From: Elysia chlorotica
Taxonomy: Eukaryota; Mollusca; Gastropoda; Plakobranchidae
Direction of reading: 5' to 3'
DNA: 64,000 bases
Assembly: GCA_003991915.1 (NCBI GenBank)
Contig: RQTK01000007.1
Coordinates: 1,042,097-1,106,096 of the forward strand
Shown: positions 13,037 to 25,549 of the stretch, one piece after another
How the letters are laid out: each line of letters begins with the position of its first letter
Position numbering within the stretch: the stretch's first letter is position 1
Notes under the pieces: model-generated
Told to the model about the DNA's origin: nothing
Database searches by the model: none
Seen by the model: only the letters and a program-made list of their open reading frames with translations
Made by a program: the position numbers and the translations under genes

Positions 13037-13112
13037 GGATGGAGAGATTGGGTTGATAATGCTAATAGCCTACCATTGGTCCCACCACAACTTCTCCACT
13101 GGCTGAAGCCAT
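158..13112 (-). CDS. INTS5: Integrator complex subunit 5 (3' part runs off the left edge)
   Basis: INTS5 is a helical-repeat scaffold subunit of the nuclear Integrator complex, which cleaves snRNA and paused Pol II transcripts. Exons in transcript order: 13112-13074, 12482-12281, 11495-11386, 10557-10403, 10044-9952, 9592-9388, 8728-8611, 7996-7921, 7187-about 7096, about 6927 or 6903-6711, 6289-6150, 5353-5245, 4421-4108, 3549-3260, 2935-2820, 1538-1275, 727-548, 282-158. Family matches appear in order: FLKG...[102 protein letters not shown] and [14 protein letters not shown]. Phases agree at every junction except exon 9/10, where simple GT-AG choices do not keep frame (see findings). The start ATG at 13112 fits the short family N-terminus. 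About 940 residues lie inside the window; the roughly 150-190 C-terminal residues are outside it. Several introns carry tandem copies of the neighbouring splice site. A few N bases lie near 1190-1213 and at 1688. Confidence 0.93.
416..480. repeat. (GA)n microsatellite
   Basis: A near-pure GA dinucleotide tract in an INTS5 intron, preceded by a short TA run. Open frames across it are repeat artefacts. Confidence 0.9.
772..1010 (+). repeat. Dispersed repeat family A, copy 1
   Basis: About 230 bp starting near TTTTCCAGCAATGCTCA, passing through TATCTTTTGAACCAAT and CAGCCTTTT, and ending near ATGCAATGTGACTCC. It resembles 9660-9860 (same strand) and the reverse complement of 19240-19430. It has no coding capacity. 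Three copies in 20 kb indicate an interspersed element of unknown class. Confidence 0.7.
2081..2340 (+). mobile_element. Non-LTR retrotransposon ORF2 tail relic, internally duplicated
   Basis: The plus-strand reading contains [16 protein letters not shown] followed by [12 protein letters not shown], the pattern seen at the extreme C-terminus of many LINE reverse transcriptases (RKRW..DIKEWTG...LAQDR..W). A unit of about 110 bp is present twice in tandem (about 2125-2234 and 2240-2340), and the second copy is frameshifted. It lies in the INTS5 intron 1538-2820 and directly borders the 44-bp splice-site array. The family call rests on motif memory and was not searched. Confidence 0.6.
2339..2822 (-). 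repeat. 44-bp minisatellite made of 11 copies of an INTS5 5' splice site
   Basis: Eleven consecutive units of about 44 bp. On the minus strand each contains CCAAG|GTACGT preceded by ATGTCAT. The rightmost copy is the real exon end (2820) and donor, where VEGATSK is encoded. Units differ by only a few substitutions (C/T in the cacgg/catgg segment, and cacaaa, caaaaa or cactaa). Because 44 is not a multiple of three, successive donors rotate through all reading frames, and all three minus frames stay largely open across the array. Confidence 0.93.
3499..3785 (-). repeat. Tandem copies of an INTS5 3' splice site plus exon head
   Basis: The first about 50 bp of the INTS5 exon 3549-3260 (encoding [17 protein letters not shown]) and its acceptor CTCAG are repeated upstream with a 74-bp period. 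Copies start at about 3499 (the real exon), 3589, 3663 and 3737. Each upstream copy keeps the coding sequence unchanged, and most keep the acceptor. The outermost copy loses the ACTGAGG segment. Confidence 0.9.
4580..4630 (-). mobile_element. SINE tail fragment (minus strand)
   Basis: GGTTTAACGTCCAACAGCAG followed by an ACTATATAGG segment is the reverse complement of the common 3' tail of the tRNA-derived SINE found elsewhere in the window. Only the last about 50 bp are recognisable. Confidence 0.6.
5569..5997. repeat. Direct duplication of about 180 bp in an INTS5 intron
   Basis: The segment starting GACAGCTCTGTCAATAAAAA at about 5570 is repeated at about 5820 with over 90% identity through CATGTGGAATCACAT. 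The copies are separated by about 60 bp of AT-rich sequence. No coding potential. Confidence 0.85.
6249..6369 (-). repeat. Two-copy duplication of an INTS5 3' splice site plus exon head
   Basis: About 52 bp holding the acceptor CCCCAG and the exon start encoding [14 protein letters not shown] is present at the real exon (ending at 6289) and again at about 6317-6369. The second copy is an intact duplicate acceptor 68 bp upstream in transcript sense. Confidence 0.9.
7350..7424. repeat. (GA)n microsatellite
   Basis: An uninterrupted GA tract of about 75 bp in an INTS5 intron. Confidence 0.95.
7615..7885 (+). mobile_element. tRNA-derived SINE, near full length
   Basis: The 5' part has a box A-like GCAAGTGGTAGAGCATTGG and a box B-like GGTTCAAAACCC. 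The body follows: GGTCAGTGTCA, ATGTCACTGGCTGGGACAGG, CAGACATAGTCTTGGGGC, TATAGCCTATATAGTGCT, and a GTTGTACGTTGAGC end. The same arrangement occurs at 26345, 30770 and 44680. It lies in an INTS5 intron in the antisense orientation. Confidence 0.85.
9660..9860 (+). repeat. Dispersed repeat family A, copy 2
   Basis: Shares the CCAGCAATGCTCATGAAA start, the TATCTTTTGAACCAATAAAG core and the ATGTATGCAATGTGGC end with the copies at 772-1010 and (inverted) 19240-19430. Confidence 0.7.
10683..10815. repeat. About 65-bp direct duplication with poly-C tracts
   Basis: TTAGTCCACGAAC...GCTACAACACA...GGAAAG...AGCTGCTTATTTC followed by a C-run occurs twice in tandem inside an INTS5 intron. Confidence 0.9.
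10995..11230 (+). mobile_element. MITE-like element, diverged copy
   Basis: It begins GTCTATCTCACAGATAGACC and ends TTTTGAAATAGGCCATTATA, whose reverse complement approximates the start. It shares CCAAAATAACACT, AGTTTCTTCCGTTTTACTAA and an AATACTGA-like core with the two better copies at 29124 and 29506. It is too short to encode a transposase. Confidence 0.65.
12985..13033. repeat. (GA)n microsatellite near the INTS5 first exon
   Basis: A GA tract about 40 bp downstream (in transcript sense) of the first INTS5 donor at 13073. Confidence 0.9.
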
Positions 13113-14217
13113 TGTAATAGTGATACCGTAGTCTAGATCGAGATCTACGTCAAGCTGCGATATACAGCCTCTCTTTCTCCACTCTGTTGTTGTTTTTCAA
13201 GACGTTTCGAAAGTTAGTTTTGTGACATAATCTAGGTACTTTATAGATAAACTTCATGACATCGTAGAGTCGGTCTAATGTTGATTTCTGCCCGGCATTG
13301 TAGATGAAAGCTTCACTTTTCTACTCCCGAGCTTGGCAGCTTTGCAGACCCCCGTCATATTTCGTAAATTAAGAGTAGTTTCCCTTTTCAGATCTAGAAA
13401 AATGAGTTTCCGTTCTGAAGAGGGTCAGCCTGAACTGAAGAGCAAGTGAGCATTGACATGAATGGAATAACTGCAAAATAATTTGGAATGAGAAATTGAG
13501 CGAGCCTGAATGCTAGATCAAGAATCTAGTGCACAAGCTTCGTGCCTAAGCTGTTGCCTATGAATATCTTTCATAGTAATTTTTCATCTCGTGGGTCTTC
13601 CCTCTGGATGTAGATCTAGATCTATATTTAGATTTGGATCCAAAAGCCACTGTGCATCCAGAAGCTTGAACAGTTGGGCAAAGGCGCAGGTAGGTGCAGC
13701 AACAACATCAAAATGTAGATTTAGATCTAGGTGCAGATCTAGAATCTTGATTAGAAAGGTCTCTGACTGTAGATTGGAATCTAGTCTAGTCTACAGGCCT
13801 ATATATGTAAGATATTGATTCTTTGAAACCCCCTCAGAATGATCAGAAGAACTAAGATTCTAATTAGTCTCTATCTAAGATCAAGATCTAGATGTAGAAA
13901 GACTTAGCAGTTTTGTTTTCTATCTACTTGCAGGTGTATCTGCCTTCTTTTCTCAACTTGCAAACTTGTTCATATTGCATAGGTTCTAGATCTAGTTCTA
14001 AGCCTTTGTTTTAGTCATTTGGTCCACTCTGCACATTCTAAATTTAAGATCAGATTTTGACTTAAAATTCAAAATTCATTTGTTGCCTTTGTTTTTTATA
14101 GTATGAAGACATGCTCTTGGTCTTTGCCCTCTGATAACTTAGTCTTTGTAAGAACATTTTTTTCTAAAACAGTAACATTGATGCTTAATTTTTTTTTCCA
14201 CTTCTTTCCCACACCAG
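13113..14217. promoter_or_regulatory. Divergent INTS5/COP1 promoter region
   Basis: This interval separates the INTS5 start codon (minus) from the first coding exon of COP1 (plus), so both promoters should lie here, probably with a noncoding COP1 exon because 14218 follows a good acceptor (pyrimidine tract then CACCAG). There is no TATA box I would trust. Many AGATCT/TCTAGATC units occur between about 13600 and 14010. A small open frame at 13591-13818 runs through these repeats and is not credible. Confidence 0.55.
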
Positions 14218-14219
14218 AC

Positions 14220-17200
14220 ATGATGTCCCGAGGCCCTCAAACATCGGTGTCAGCCACTGCACGTCGCGCACGCAAGCGACCAGCAACACCAGTACTAGGT
14301 GGACTTGACGGATCTTACAAGAGCGTCAATAATGATTTTATTTGGTATAAAACTTTTTGCGCTGAAACTAGTGTGGATATAGAATTTTGATTTAATTCAG
14401 CACAGCTTTTTTACCACTTATAGTGATGGTTGTTTTTTTTTTTTTTTTTTTTTTTAGGAAATATGTAGATTTAATAGTGTTTAGATTAGTTGTCAATCAT
14501 GCACTGTAAATCATGATCACATTTATCATTTTTTTTTCTCTTTCTATACGGGTTTGAAATAAATTTTCTGATTAGCAATGTAAACAAGTTTTTTTTCCAT
14601 TAAGGTTTGTAATTTACAGTAATATCCTTTTTTTTTTTAATTTAAAAACTGCTTTTGTCTTTTAGATGCTCAGCTTTCTCTTTATTTTTTCTTCCAAACC
14701 TTCTTTACCGTAACATGTTTCTTTTTTCCGTAAGGAAACCAATAAACTGATTCCTTCTAAAAGTGTAATTAACTATATAGAATATGTGATAATGGGATTG
14801 TTCTTAGACATATGTTCATTCGTATTGTCAATAACATGGCTCCATTTTACTTTTATACGTTATTCTTCAGCCCCATCTGCTTTGATCTTATCGATGAAGC
14901 TTACATGACCAAGTGTGGGCACTCTTTCTGGTAAGTTGTTACAGCAGAAAGGTTTTTTGGTCATATAATTCTTTTAACTGTTTTAAAGTTTCCTTCTCAT
15001 TTAGTTATAAGCATCTGAGAAAAACACTTAAGTCGCAATTGGTTAGTCACATCCCTTATTTAAAAAAAGAATGTAGTAGTTCTGCTTAATTAAAAGTTTC
15101 CAAGATGCTAGGCACAATTTGAAAAAAGAATGAAAGTTTCCTTCTCATTTAGTTATAAGCATCTGAGAAAAACACTTAAGCTTTTGGCTTCATGTCCTTT
15201 TCTCCAAAAGTAGGTGTGGTCAAACTTGGCCATGGAATTATTGTTTTCCAATGCAATTAAAAAAAAAAAATGTATCTTTATTGTATTATGTTGAGCCTCT
15301 TTGAATACCCTATTCATTTTGTGATAAAATAGGGCACTATTTCTTCATAACAATTTTTTTCCCCTATAGTTTTTACAAACTTGTAAAATTTTGTTTTCTT
15401 TAGTGATTTTCAATCATTATTTTGATGCATAATGTTCGAAAAAAGGTTGTGATTTATTTTATATAGGCATGGAAAAAAAACCTTTTCAAATCTGAATCCA
15501 ATGATATGACAAGGTGGGGTCCTTTCTATTCTGCTAGCAAGCAACACGTATGAACGTAAATAAGAGCACATAAATAGGAATTCTTTGATTTACTTTACCA
15601 AATAAAAATCTTCTGCCCTCTGTGAGTTAAATATAAGAAAAGAAAGTGCTGATTCCTTGCTTCAAAGCAGTTCTTGTCTGCTAAGTAAACAAACCTATAG
15701 AGTTTTTATTAGAGCGCTTTGCATGTACATACTTAAATTGAAAGCTGTTTTGTTCATCGTGTCAACTTGATCCTCAGTCACAACTGTATAGAGAGAAGCC
15801 TGGAGAGAAACAACAGGTGTCCAAGATGTGGTGTGCCCATTGAAAATTCATCCCAGATCTTTCCCAATTTCACATGTAAATATAAATATTAAAACTAGTT
15901 CTTTAAGTATCATGTTTCACCTTTTACATAGTTATTGCAAAGCAGTGGAAGGCAAGATTTTATTTATATTACTTGCCATCATTGTTGACATGAGACATGC
16001 ATTAAAATTATGTCTTCGTTTAGGCTCAGCAATGGTATTTTCATATTTTAGTGCATACAAAGTACACTTTGGTCCGTAGTATACAAAGTAGCCTACAAAG
16101 ACAAGTTGAATAACAAATGATTTTTTCATGAGATTTTGTTCTGATCTTCCAACTTTAGTGTCTATATCTAAAACAAAGTTCTCATATATGTTAAAACAAA
16201 GTTTTCGTATACCCGGTCTAACTTGGGTCTGTTTCTTGTGACTTTCAGTGATGGAGTTAATCAGGAAACACAAAGCCGAGGACCAGAAAAGCAACTTGGA
16301 TCGGCAGGTAAATCACCAACACAGGTTATCAGACAAGGCTTGTGTGTGAGATTTTACAATCGTACAGGTTATCAGACAAGGCTTGTGTGATGAGATTTTA
16401 CAGCCGTTAAATTTAAAAACTGCTCTAGATTGATTTAACAGACGTTGAATAAAAATACCTGCTCTAGATTGATTTTTTTACCACCGTTAAATGAAAAAAC
16501 TGTTGATTGATTTTACTACTGTTAAATGAAAAATTTGTTGTCGAACGAAAAAGATATTGTAGGTTGATCTTGTGATCATGGAAAAGAAAACCATTTGTAG
16601 ATTGTATTTTCAATTGTTAACGGGAAAACCTGTTTTAGATTGAAAAACAGATTTCTAATGTGGCTTGATTTGATATGTTCTATATCTACGCTTCTTTCAT
16701 ATATTTTGATTGTATCTCCATCCCCCCTCTTTTTTTCTTCTATCATCTAAATGTTTAATTAGATAGATCTTATTTATGCCTTTACAATGATGTATCATTT
16801 GCATTTTGGCATATAAGTCATTATGGTAGTCCTGTGACGATTTACAAAATAAAGAAATATGATCTCTTTATTTTTGTCAATCGGTGATGGTTTCTCTCAC
16901 CTGTTTTGCTTGCCAGCCGAGTGTCCAGGACTGGCAGTGCATGAGTCAGGACTTGGACCTGGTAGATATCAACAATGTCATGTCCCTGCTTGCCATGCGC
17001 AAACAACTTCTGGAACAAGGTTCAAAGGTCTCGGAAGCCCGCATGTTGAAGACATTCCTGGAGGAAGTTCGGACACGCAAAGAAAAGGTAATTGTTTTTT
17101 TTTTTGTTTCTTTGTAACTCATTATGTGGCTGTTGGTTTATTTTTTAATGAATTTTTACTGTTTTCTGTGGGGTTTAAAAAAAAAAATCATAATGGCCTC

Positions 17201-20200
17201 CATGCCAAACTTGGACGTCTTCAATATTAAAGTCAAGAGTATCGAGAGAACTGATTTACATGGACATAGCAATCAATGGATGTAGCATCTGATACAAACA
17301 GTTTAACCCTTTGCCTTGTTGGATATTATGGCTTCCTTTCTCATTAAGTGATGCATAGTAGACACACTTTACAGAGTTTCCTGATGCATATTTTATATCA
17401 TTGTATGAAAGTGCTGCCAACCATTGTTTTCTTATCTGGCTTTCATTGGCTGCTATACTTCTCAAAAGATATACAGTGAGGGAGGAGAAAGAGACAGTTT
17501 AAAGAGAGGAGAGCAAGGAGGAAAAAAGTCAGCAGAATCAGGCTCAACATTAACGCACTAAGTCCAATTGCTGGAGATGCTGCCATGCAGACACTTGTAG
17601 CTGTTCTCAACAAGACCAATCAGATCAAAGTTATCCATGGCACAAACCATCGTCGCGCACGTGTCTGTCCTTATCAGGACCAATGACATCAAAGTAACCC
17701 AGTGCAAAAATTGTTGTCTTGCGAAATGGGAGTATGCCCACTCAGAGTACTGCCAACAATTGTTTTCTTTACTGCCATTCATTATCTGCTGTACTTCTTC
17801 AATTGTACACCACCCCCGACTCCCTGCTCTTGCAGTCTTTTTTTTACACTTCATCTTCATTTTCATTTCTGGATCTGAACTTTTCAGGAACTTGAAAAAC
17901 TCCAGCGTCAATTGGAAATACTGAAGCAAGACTGCAAAGTGGCGGATGTATGTACCTATTTAAACCAGACTTATAATTCATTCTTTGAATTAGTGTCTCA
18001 GTTGTAATGCTTTAGTTGTTCCTGCCCAGGAGCTCTTTATTTCGTCACATTCTAACATAATGGTATATCTCAAAATCAATATATTTTTTAAAAAGACATT
18101 TCTCAAAATGTATTGTTTTAAAATATATTTTGGAATTTAAACGAAACAAATTTGGCCCAGCCAATTTTTCTTTTTGTACAAAAGAGAATTTGGGAATTAT
18201 TCAAATATTCTGATGGTGACTCCAGTTAATTTTATCTATATGTGGGATGGACCAACATGATGATTTGTAGATTTTCAAGTTTGTAAATATTGATAAAACT
18301 AATATATTTTTCTTCTTAGCAATATTTTCATATTTATTACAGGCTGGCTGTAGTACAACTGCTAAATTTTTTCCCCCATCTCACTTACCCCTTCGTGACA
18401 GAGGCCTTATTTGAAGAGAGAAAAAAACTGGTTTTATAATTTTTAAAATTTTGAATTGTTTTATAATTCTGTATTTTCTTTCTACAGGACAAATTACAAG
18501 AGTATGAACAAAGAAATTTGAACTGCCCTGTAAGTTCTAAAATTACACGCTTTGTACATGTAGGGAGGCCACTTTTCCAGAATTCCAGATATGTTAACTG
18601 TTATCTTTACCTCATTTTTTTTTATCCTCCATGTTAGGAGGGGTAAATATTTTCAATAATTTTTTTTCATATCTTACAAGTTTAGAAGCTGAGTATAGAT
18701 ATTCAAACTCATTTTCTATATCTTTCATGTTAAGAGGGCTGATATTACTTTTTAGATATTTTAAATAATTTTTTACATCTTCATGTTTAGAGGGCTGATT
18801 TTAATTTGTAGATTTTTTAAATTTATTATATCTTACATGTCTAGAGGGCTGATCTTAGATACTTTAAATCATTTATGCTGAATATTGGGAGCTGGAACTG
18901 GGGCTACTTATGGAATTCCTCACCGTCAGAACTATGTTATGTTACAGTCAAGATTGCTGAGATTTCTGATTTTGCTCTCCTTCCGTGTCTGGTCCTCCAA
19001 GGATTAATGTCTACTTTGTGTTTGTATACCAGGATCACCTGGTGCCCAATGGTCTGTCATCGTCGTCAGAGGCAGGACCCAGCAGCTCCAGCAGTGAACC
19101 CAGCGTGGTGTCGGACCGGAGGATTCGCTCCGAGACCGCTGTTCTCGAGCCCTTTGCTGGCGGCTCGGCTGTGAGTGCACACAAATAGTCTGTTATTTTT
19201 TTTTTATATTTATCTCCTATTTATCTTAGCTGAAGGCGAATCTCAACTCAGCGAAGTCACATCGCGTACATATAGGCAGTGAAATAGACATTTTATACAA
19301 CAGGTAAAATACTGAAGTTTTCAAATAGGCAAAATTTTTTACTCTGTCTTTATTGGTTCAAAAGATAAGAATTTTGAAAAAAAAAAACCTTAAAAATGTA
19401 GGGGTTTCATGAGCATTGCTGGGAAAACACTGACTCTGTTGTCTTACTTTGAGGTTATGTCTAGCCCAGCTGCTTTTTGTTCCACTCTGGTCTTGTTAGT
19501 TTTATTGTATCACTGCTTGAACTTTAATATATATCATTATGGACACTTGTTTGAAAGGAATGCAGATGAAATAAATCAATTCAAGATTATGTAACACGTC
19601 AAAAAAATTAATTTTCAGTTTTTTGTTTGTTTTGTTCTCATTGTTATTTTTTTGTTTTACAGACGCGTCCAAGCTTTGACCTTACTGAAGCTCAAAAGAA
19701 ACGGAAGTTGAGCCAGCACTTTGAAGATTTAGAGAAAGTTTATATTGACACAAGAAGTGGGGCTGGTTTGGGTGAGTTACGGTCGGGTTTTTGTTGTCTT
19801 TTTAGTTTGGGTAAGAAGGCAAATCTTTTTTTTATTTATTGCAGTATCGTACCTTAAACCATGGAAGAAATAATGAGCAATTACATTTACCCAACATTTC
19901 TTGAGTTGTCGAAAATGTAAGAAAAACAATATTTGCTTTTTCTGGCGCTAGCAACTTTTTTATTTAACTGTGAAATTTAAAAGTTAAAGTACAGTATGTA
20001 GATCTAAATATCAGAATTTGGATTCAAAACTGTACACAATCCTTTTAAGTAAGAGAAATTAGTCTGCATTAAGATTTAACTTTACTCTTCAGGTAGTGAT
20101 GAATGTAAATGTCTAAGGGTGTTAGCATATGGATATGAGTGTGTTGGATTTAAATCAGTATAGGGAAAAATCTGCCTCCCTTGGAGTTTTCCGATTGTCT

Positions 20201-23200
20201 CCTGGCCTCTTGCAAGAGTGGACTGCTCTTTATGTAATGAAAAGGAAGTGCTCAGTTCTGGAAATTTTGGACAATTTGATTGCTGAGTAATATTTTTGTC
20301 CAAATTTAACTTTATTTCAATTGTTCAATGTGGTCTGCAGGCAGTGAGAGTGCTGGTAGCTTGGAATCCTTTGCAAACTGCTTGTCCAAGTTCTCCCAGT
20401 ACACGTCAGTGAGGGCTGTGGCAAGCCTCAACTACACTCACGAGGTCTTCACAAACAGTTCTTCCATTGTTTCTAGGTAAGAGTTTTGTTCATTGTTCAC
20501 TGGATATACATAAACATAATACAGAAATCTTTATTCGTCCCTCAAGGGGAAATTAAAAAACACACTTTCCTCATACAGCAGAAGCATTGAAAAGTTTACA
20601 TTGATAAGAAAATAACATGAAAAAGAATGTTGGCACAAATGTTAATAATAATATGCATAGTATATAAATCATAATATCACAATATCACAGCTCAAGTTAC
20701 TGAAAGAATGTATATGGAAAATCTCATGTTATAAATTATACATACTATACTGTACAAAAATGGATGAGTAAATAACAATAAGTATAATAGTTATTCTAGG
20801 TATGTGTAGTAGTATAGTTGATTTATCTGCCAATCATGATCTCATGGTGCAACCTAATGAAACAGATTTGCAGCGATTGTGCTTAAGTCAATGGATTTTA
20901 TTGACCTTTATATGGACCACAAAAAAATAATCATCATAATTATTTGTAATCAACTGTTGACTAAATTATGAAATGTGGAATTTCACTCTTGACTTTTTTA
21001 TTTCTTATAGCCAGTTTTAAATATTTTTCTTTTTTATAATTACTTAAATCACCCATAAGAACAATAGCTAATGAAGCCGCAATTTCGGTTTTTCACAGCA
21101 TAGAATTTGACAGAGACAGCGAGCTTTTTGCTATTGCTGGAGTGACCAAAAAGATAAAGATATACGAATACAGCATCGTGCGGGACGCAGTGGTTGATCT
21201 GCACTATCCCATAACAGAGATGAGCTGCGAGTCAAAAATCAGGTACACTGGTTCAAGGTTTCAATACTGAACCTATAAAACTAAAAAAACTGAAATATTT
21301 ATTTGTTGGATGAGACTCGGTTCACCTGAATTTTTTCTTCCAATTTTATTGCTTTAAAAATTCAAATAAATGAATTTGAAATGAAATTAGCTGTTCCTTT
21401 AAACTCCTCTTGTAAAGAATTGTTTCATATTTGTAATAGGTAAAAGCAACAATACTGTTTTACAAACTTTTTTTTTTTCATAAAAAAAATGAACTACCAT
21501 CTGCTTTTAATAATTTCTTTTAATAACTTGTGTTTGTTTGTTTTTTCACTATCTTTAACAACTTTTACCACTCAAAACAGACAAGATGTTTCAAAGACCT
21601 AATTAAACAATAATTATGTACTTGTTTTTTTTCTCCCTGACATCTGTGCAGTTGCATTGCCTGGAATCCATATAAGAAACACATGCTAAGCAGTGCAGAC
21701 TACAATGGCATCGTCTACATGTGGGACACCAGTACAAACATGAGGACACAAATGTTCCAGGTACACTAATCCTGAATTTTGCTAGAGAGAAAACGACATA
21801 AAGGGAAATCAGTCCCATCCGCAATATAGCCATTAGAGTGCAACAAACATTTCAGGGAAATCATTGGTTTCCTTTTTTCCCAATCACTTTAGCATACATG
21901 TAATTGTTTTTGGTTGTTCTTTTTTTTTTATCATCCTTACTTCATATTTTTACGTCTTTTTGCTTTGTTTTGATGCTTGAGCTTGTTTTGATCTTTCTGC
22001 AGGAGCATGAGAAACGCTGCTGGAGTGTTGACTTTAATACAATGGACCCAAAGATGCTTGCGTCAGGTTCTGATGATACCAAAGGTGATTCACTTAAATG
22101 CAACCTCAAAATCCATACATTTATAGATGTTGTATATTAACTATTATATCCACTTGTGATTAAATGTAGGTAGATTCTGCCAAAATATTTTTTTTTTTTT
22201 TTTTCTCATGGATTCAAGGTACTCAAAAGAGTTATCTCATTGCAAGCTAAATTTGAGCTCAAAGCTACACTTTTATAGTTTAAAAAAAAAAATGTTAATC
22301 AATACCTTAACAACCTGTTGTATTTGTGTTACTTTCTCCCCAGTCAAGCTATGGGACTGGGACAGGTCCAGGTCTGTGATGACCATCGAGGGCGGCGCCA
22401 ACGTCTGCTGTGTCAAGTTCAACCCGACAACCAGATACAACCTGGCCTTTGGTTCTGCAGGTAGGGCCGGGCCACCATGCTAAATTGGAAGTGTTTTACA
22501 AAAGAACCTGCTGTAGTGTAGCTTTAACCCTGTCTCTTAGTGTTAGTCACCATAGATCTTTTAATTTTTTAAGTGTAATTCTGGATACTTTTCGTCAGGG
22601 CATTCCATCAAAGTTGATTGATAATAATTGGACCAACCAATAACTTCCAGATATTTTCCATAATGGACTGGGGTTTTAGCTCCCCTTATTTGATTGTATT
22701 ATTGTTTGCAAGCATAATTATTCTTGGGTGATATTAAAAGGGTCTCTAAAGAATTACATGTGTTAAAGAATAATTGATCCAGAGTATACTCAAAGAAGCT
22801 GCTGTGGTTCATCCTATCTCTGAATTGATCACAAATCACCTTACATGTGAAATGGTTGTATTTTTCTATACTCCAAGATGATTTTCATAAGTCACTTTAC
22901 CTGTAATATGGTGATGTTGTTCTATACTCCAAAATGATTTTCATAATTCACCTTACCTGTAATATGGCGATGTTATTCTATACTCCAAGATGATTTTCAT
23001 AATTTCCCTTACCTGTAATATGGTGATGTTATTCTCTTCCAGACCACTGTGTCCATTACTACGACCTGCGGCACCCAAGGGAGGCCCTCTATGTGTTCAG
23101 GGGACACGGCAAAGCTGTATCTTACGTTAAATTCCTCAACGGCACAGACATGGTTTCAGCGTGAGTTCTTGTGCACTCTAAACATTTGTAACAGGGTGTT

Positions 23201-24698
23201 TCAAGAAAGACATGACTGATGAAGACTTGGAAAGCTGTTTTACTACTCTTGATTTAATTTTTCCACATAGGGTGTACATTCTCTTCCATAACATTGGCAG
23301 AAATGATTCAATCACCATGGGACGGAATTTTTATTTGTTATGATTGCGTCCTTTACTGGTGGGGTCAGTGTCAGTTTAATGTAACCATTTCAAATAGGAG
23401 TGTCTGCACACTGTCTTTGTGACATCAGGCAAAATTGTCAGACAATAGTCTTGGGACACATCCACGGTATAAACATTAAGAAACCAACACCCCCTGGTGC
23501 ATGCTATGTGTTTATTGAGAATGGTCAAAATAAAGCTTTCTCGTTTCAATTTAATTTTGGGTCATCTCTTAAATAAATCACTAGGCAGCACAAAAAAAAA
23601 AAAATTTTGTTTAAATAATAGTATGTTCTAACTTTATAAATCCCATGACTTTTGGGGAAGTTTAAATTGTCCAAGTAAAACAAGCTTGAACAATAGATCA
23701 AACCCATGGTGTTTCAGATCTACCGACAGCCAGCTGAAGATGTGGTCTCTGGGATGTCACAATGCAATCTCTACCTTCAAGGGTCACATCAACGAAAAGA
23801 ACTTTGTGGGCTTGGCTACGGACGGTGATTATGTTGCATGTGGTAAGTACACTGGAAAAAAACTTTTATTTAAGTGGTTTGGAAATGCATTAAATCTTTG
23901 AAGACACAGAATTTTTATTTAAGTGGTTTGGAAATGCATTAAATCTTTGAAGACACAGAATTTGTATTTAAAATAAAAGGCATGATTGAATCAAAGAATG
24001 TAACCAGCCTTCATTTTCTCTGCGCCTTGTTACTTTCATTATCTACAAATATTCATTTGGTAGTATATAGGCTTCCTCCTTGATTTGATTAAATATTGAT
24101 ACTCCTTAAGAAATTACATGTATGTGTTTATATACACAAGCTGGGGTACCCATTCATACAAAGTTTAATACAATGAAATAGTCTGTAAGCCAACTCTTAT
24201 AAATAAGTGTAGTTAAAAGTGAGAGGAGAGGAATTCAATGATGGTGGGGAGGACCAGGCTCTCTTAAGTACAAATATTTACTTCCTGAGATTGTGGTTCA
24301 TTATATAAGCTTATTTTTCTTATCCTTTTGTTTTTTCAGGCAGTGAAAATAATTCATTGTATGTTTACTACAAGGGCTTGTCACGACAAATTCTCACGTA
24401 CAAGTTTGAGCCAGCCAGAAAACTGATAGTAAGTTAGTGTAATCACCGTAGTTGGTTGTCTGTTCATGTTTGGTGTTGAAAACTGCAGGAACTGATTTTT
24501 AGTAACAAGATATATATTCTGTATTATTTCATTTCATTAAACATGTGTATACTATTACTCTTTGTCCTTTTTCTTGATCTATTTCTGTGCACAATTCATT
24601 AAGTCTGACATCCACAAAATTAGTAAAATGATGCTTGTATTACAAAGTGTTACTTGATATTTGAATAATATTGGTATAATTACTTTTGTATATTATTG

Positions 24699-24757
<59 letters not shown>

Positions 24758-25514
24758 ATTGAGGCAACATGATATTTTAATCTCCTAGTAAATACTAACA
24801 ATTTCAATAAAAAGGTTGAATGGGAACTGCATAAGTCAGATTTCACCTAATTGAATTTTTCCTTGGGACCTCATATATAGTGTTGTAAAGTAAACAGTAA
24901 TACTGATTTTTCTGTAAATTTATGGATTTTCATTTTTTTTAAGTTGGCAGTTGAGAGTTTAGTTGTATGTCTAGGGGTTAAGGCTTAATATTCCAGTATG
25001 TTATGCTACCGTGTGCGACCGTGATAGGTTCAGTGAACAAAGTAATGCTCCTGTCGGCTTCATTGAATAAAAAAGAGTGTATCTGTTTTGTATTTGTATT
25101 TTTCTCCGTCAATTTCAAAATATAGTCACCTTAAAAGGTTGATTGTTTGGTGTGTGTTTGTGCTTAATATTATTATTATAAAGAGTGTAACACAAAAGTG
25201 TCTTTCTTTCATTTTTACTTCTCTGTTTCTTTCCAATTTTTAAGGAGAAGCCGGGCAAAGACGATGATTCGACCGAGTTTGTCAGCGCTGTGACCTGGAA
25301 ACCGGTGAGATTTGTGTGGCTTGCACAGATTTGCTCTATCTCGTTAACTATGGACGAGACCAGAACTTTAAAGAATGCTCACTTTTAAAATAACTGAGTC
25401 ACCTCAGTTGTATAATCTGATATCTTATCTCGTTTCTAAACTACTCTAAATATTTGGTATTTTAGAAATGTGATAGGAAAGTATACAACTTAGGTAGTGA
25501 CTGGTTTAACAGCA

Positions 25515-25549
<35 letters not shown>

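Noticed and set aside
13591..13818. 75-codon plus-strand frame upstream of COP1
   Set aside because: It is composed of AGATCT-type repeats and has no similarity to the COP1 N-terminus.
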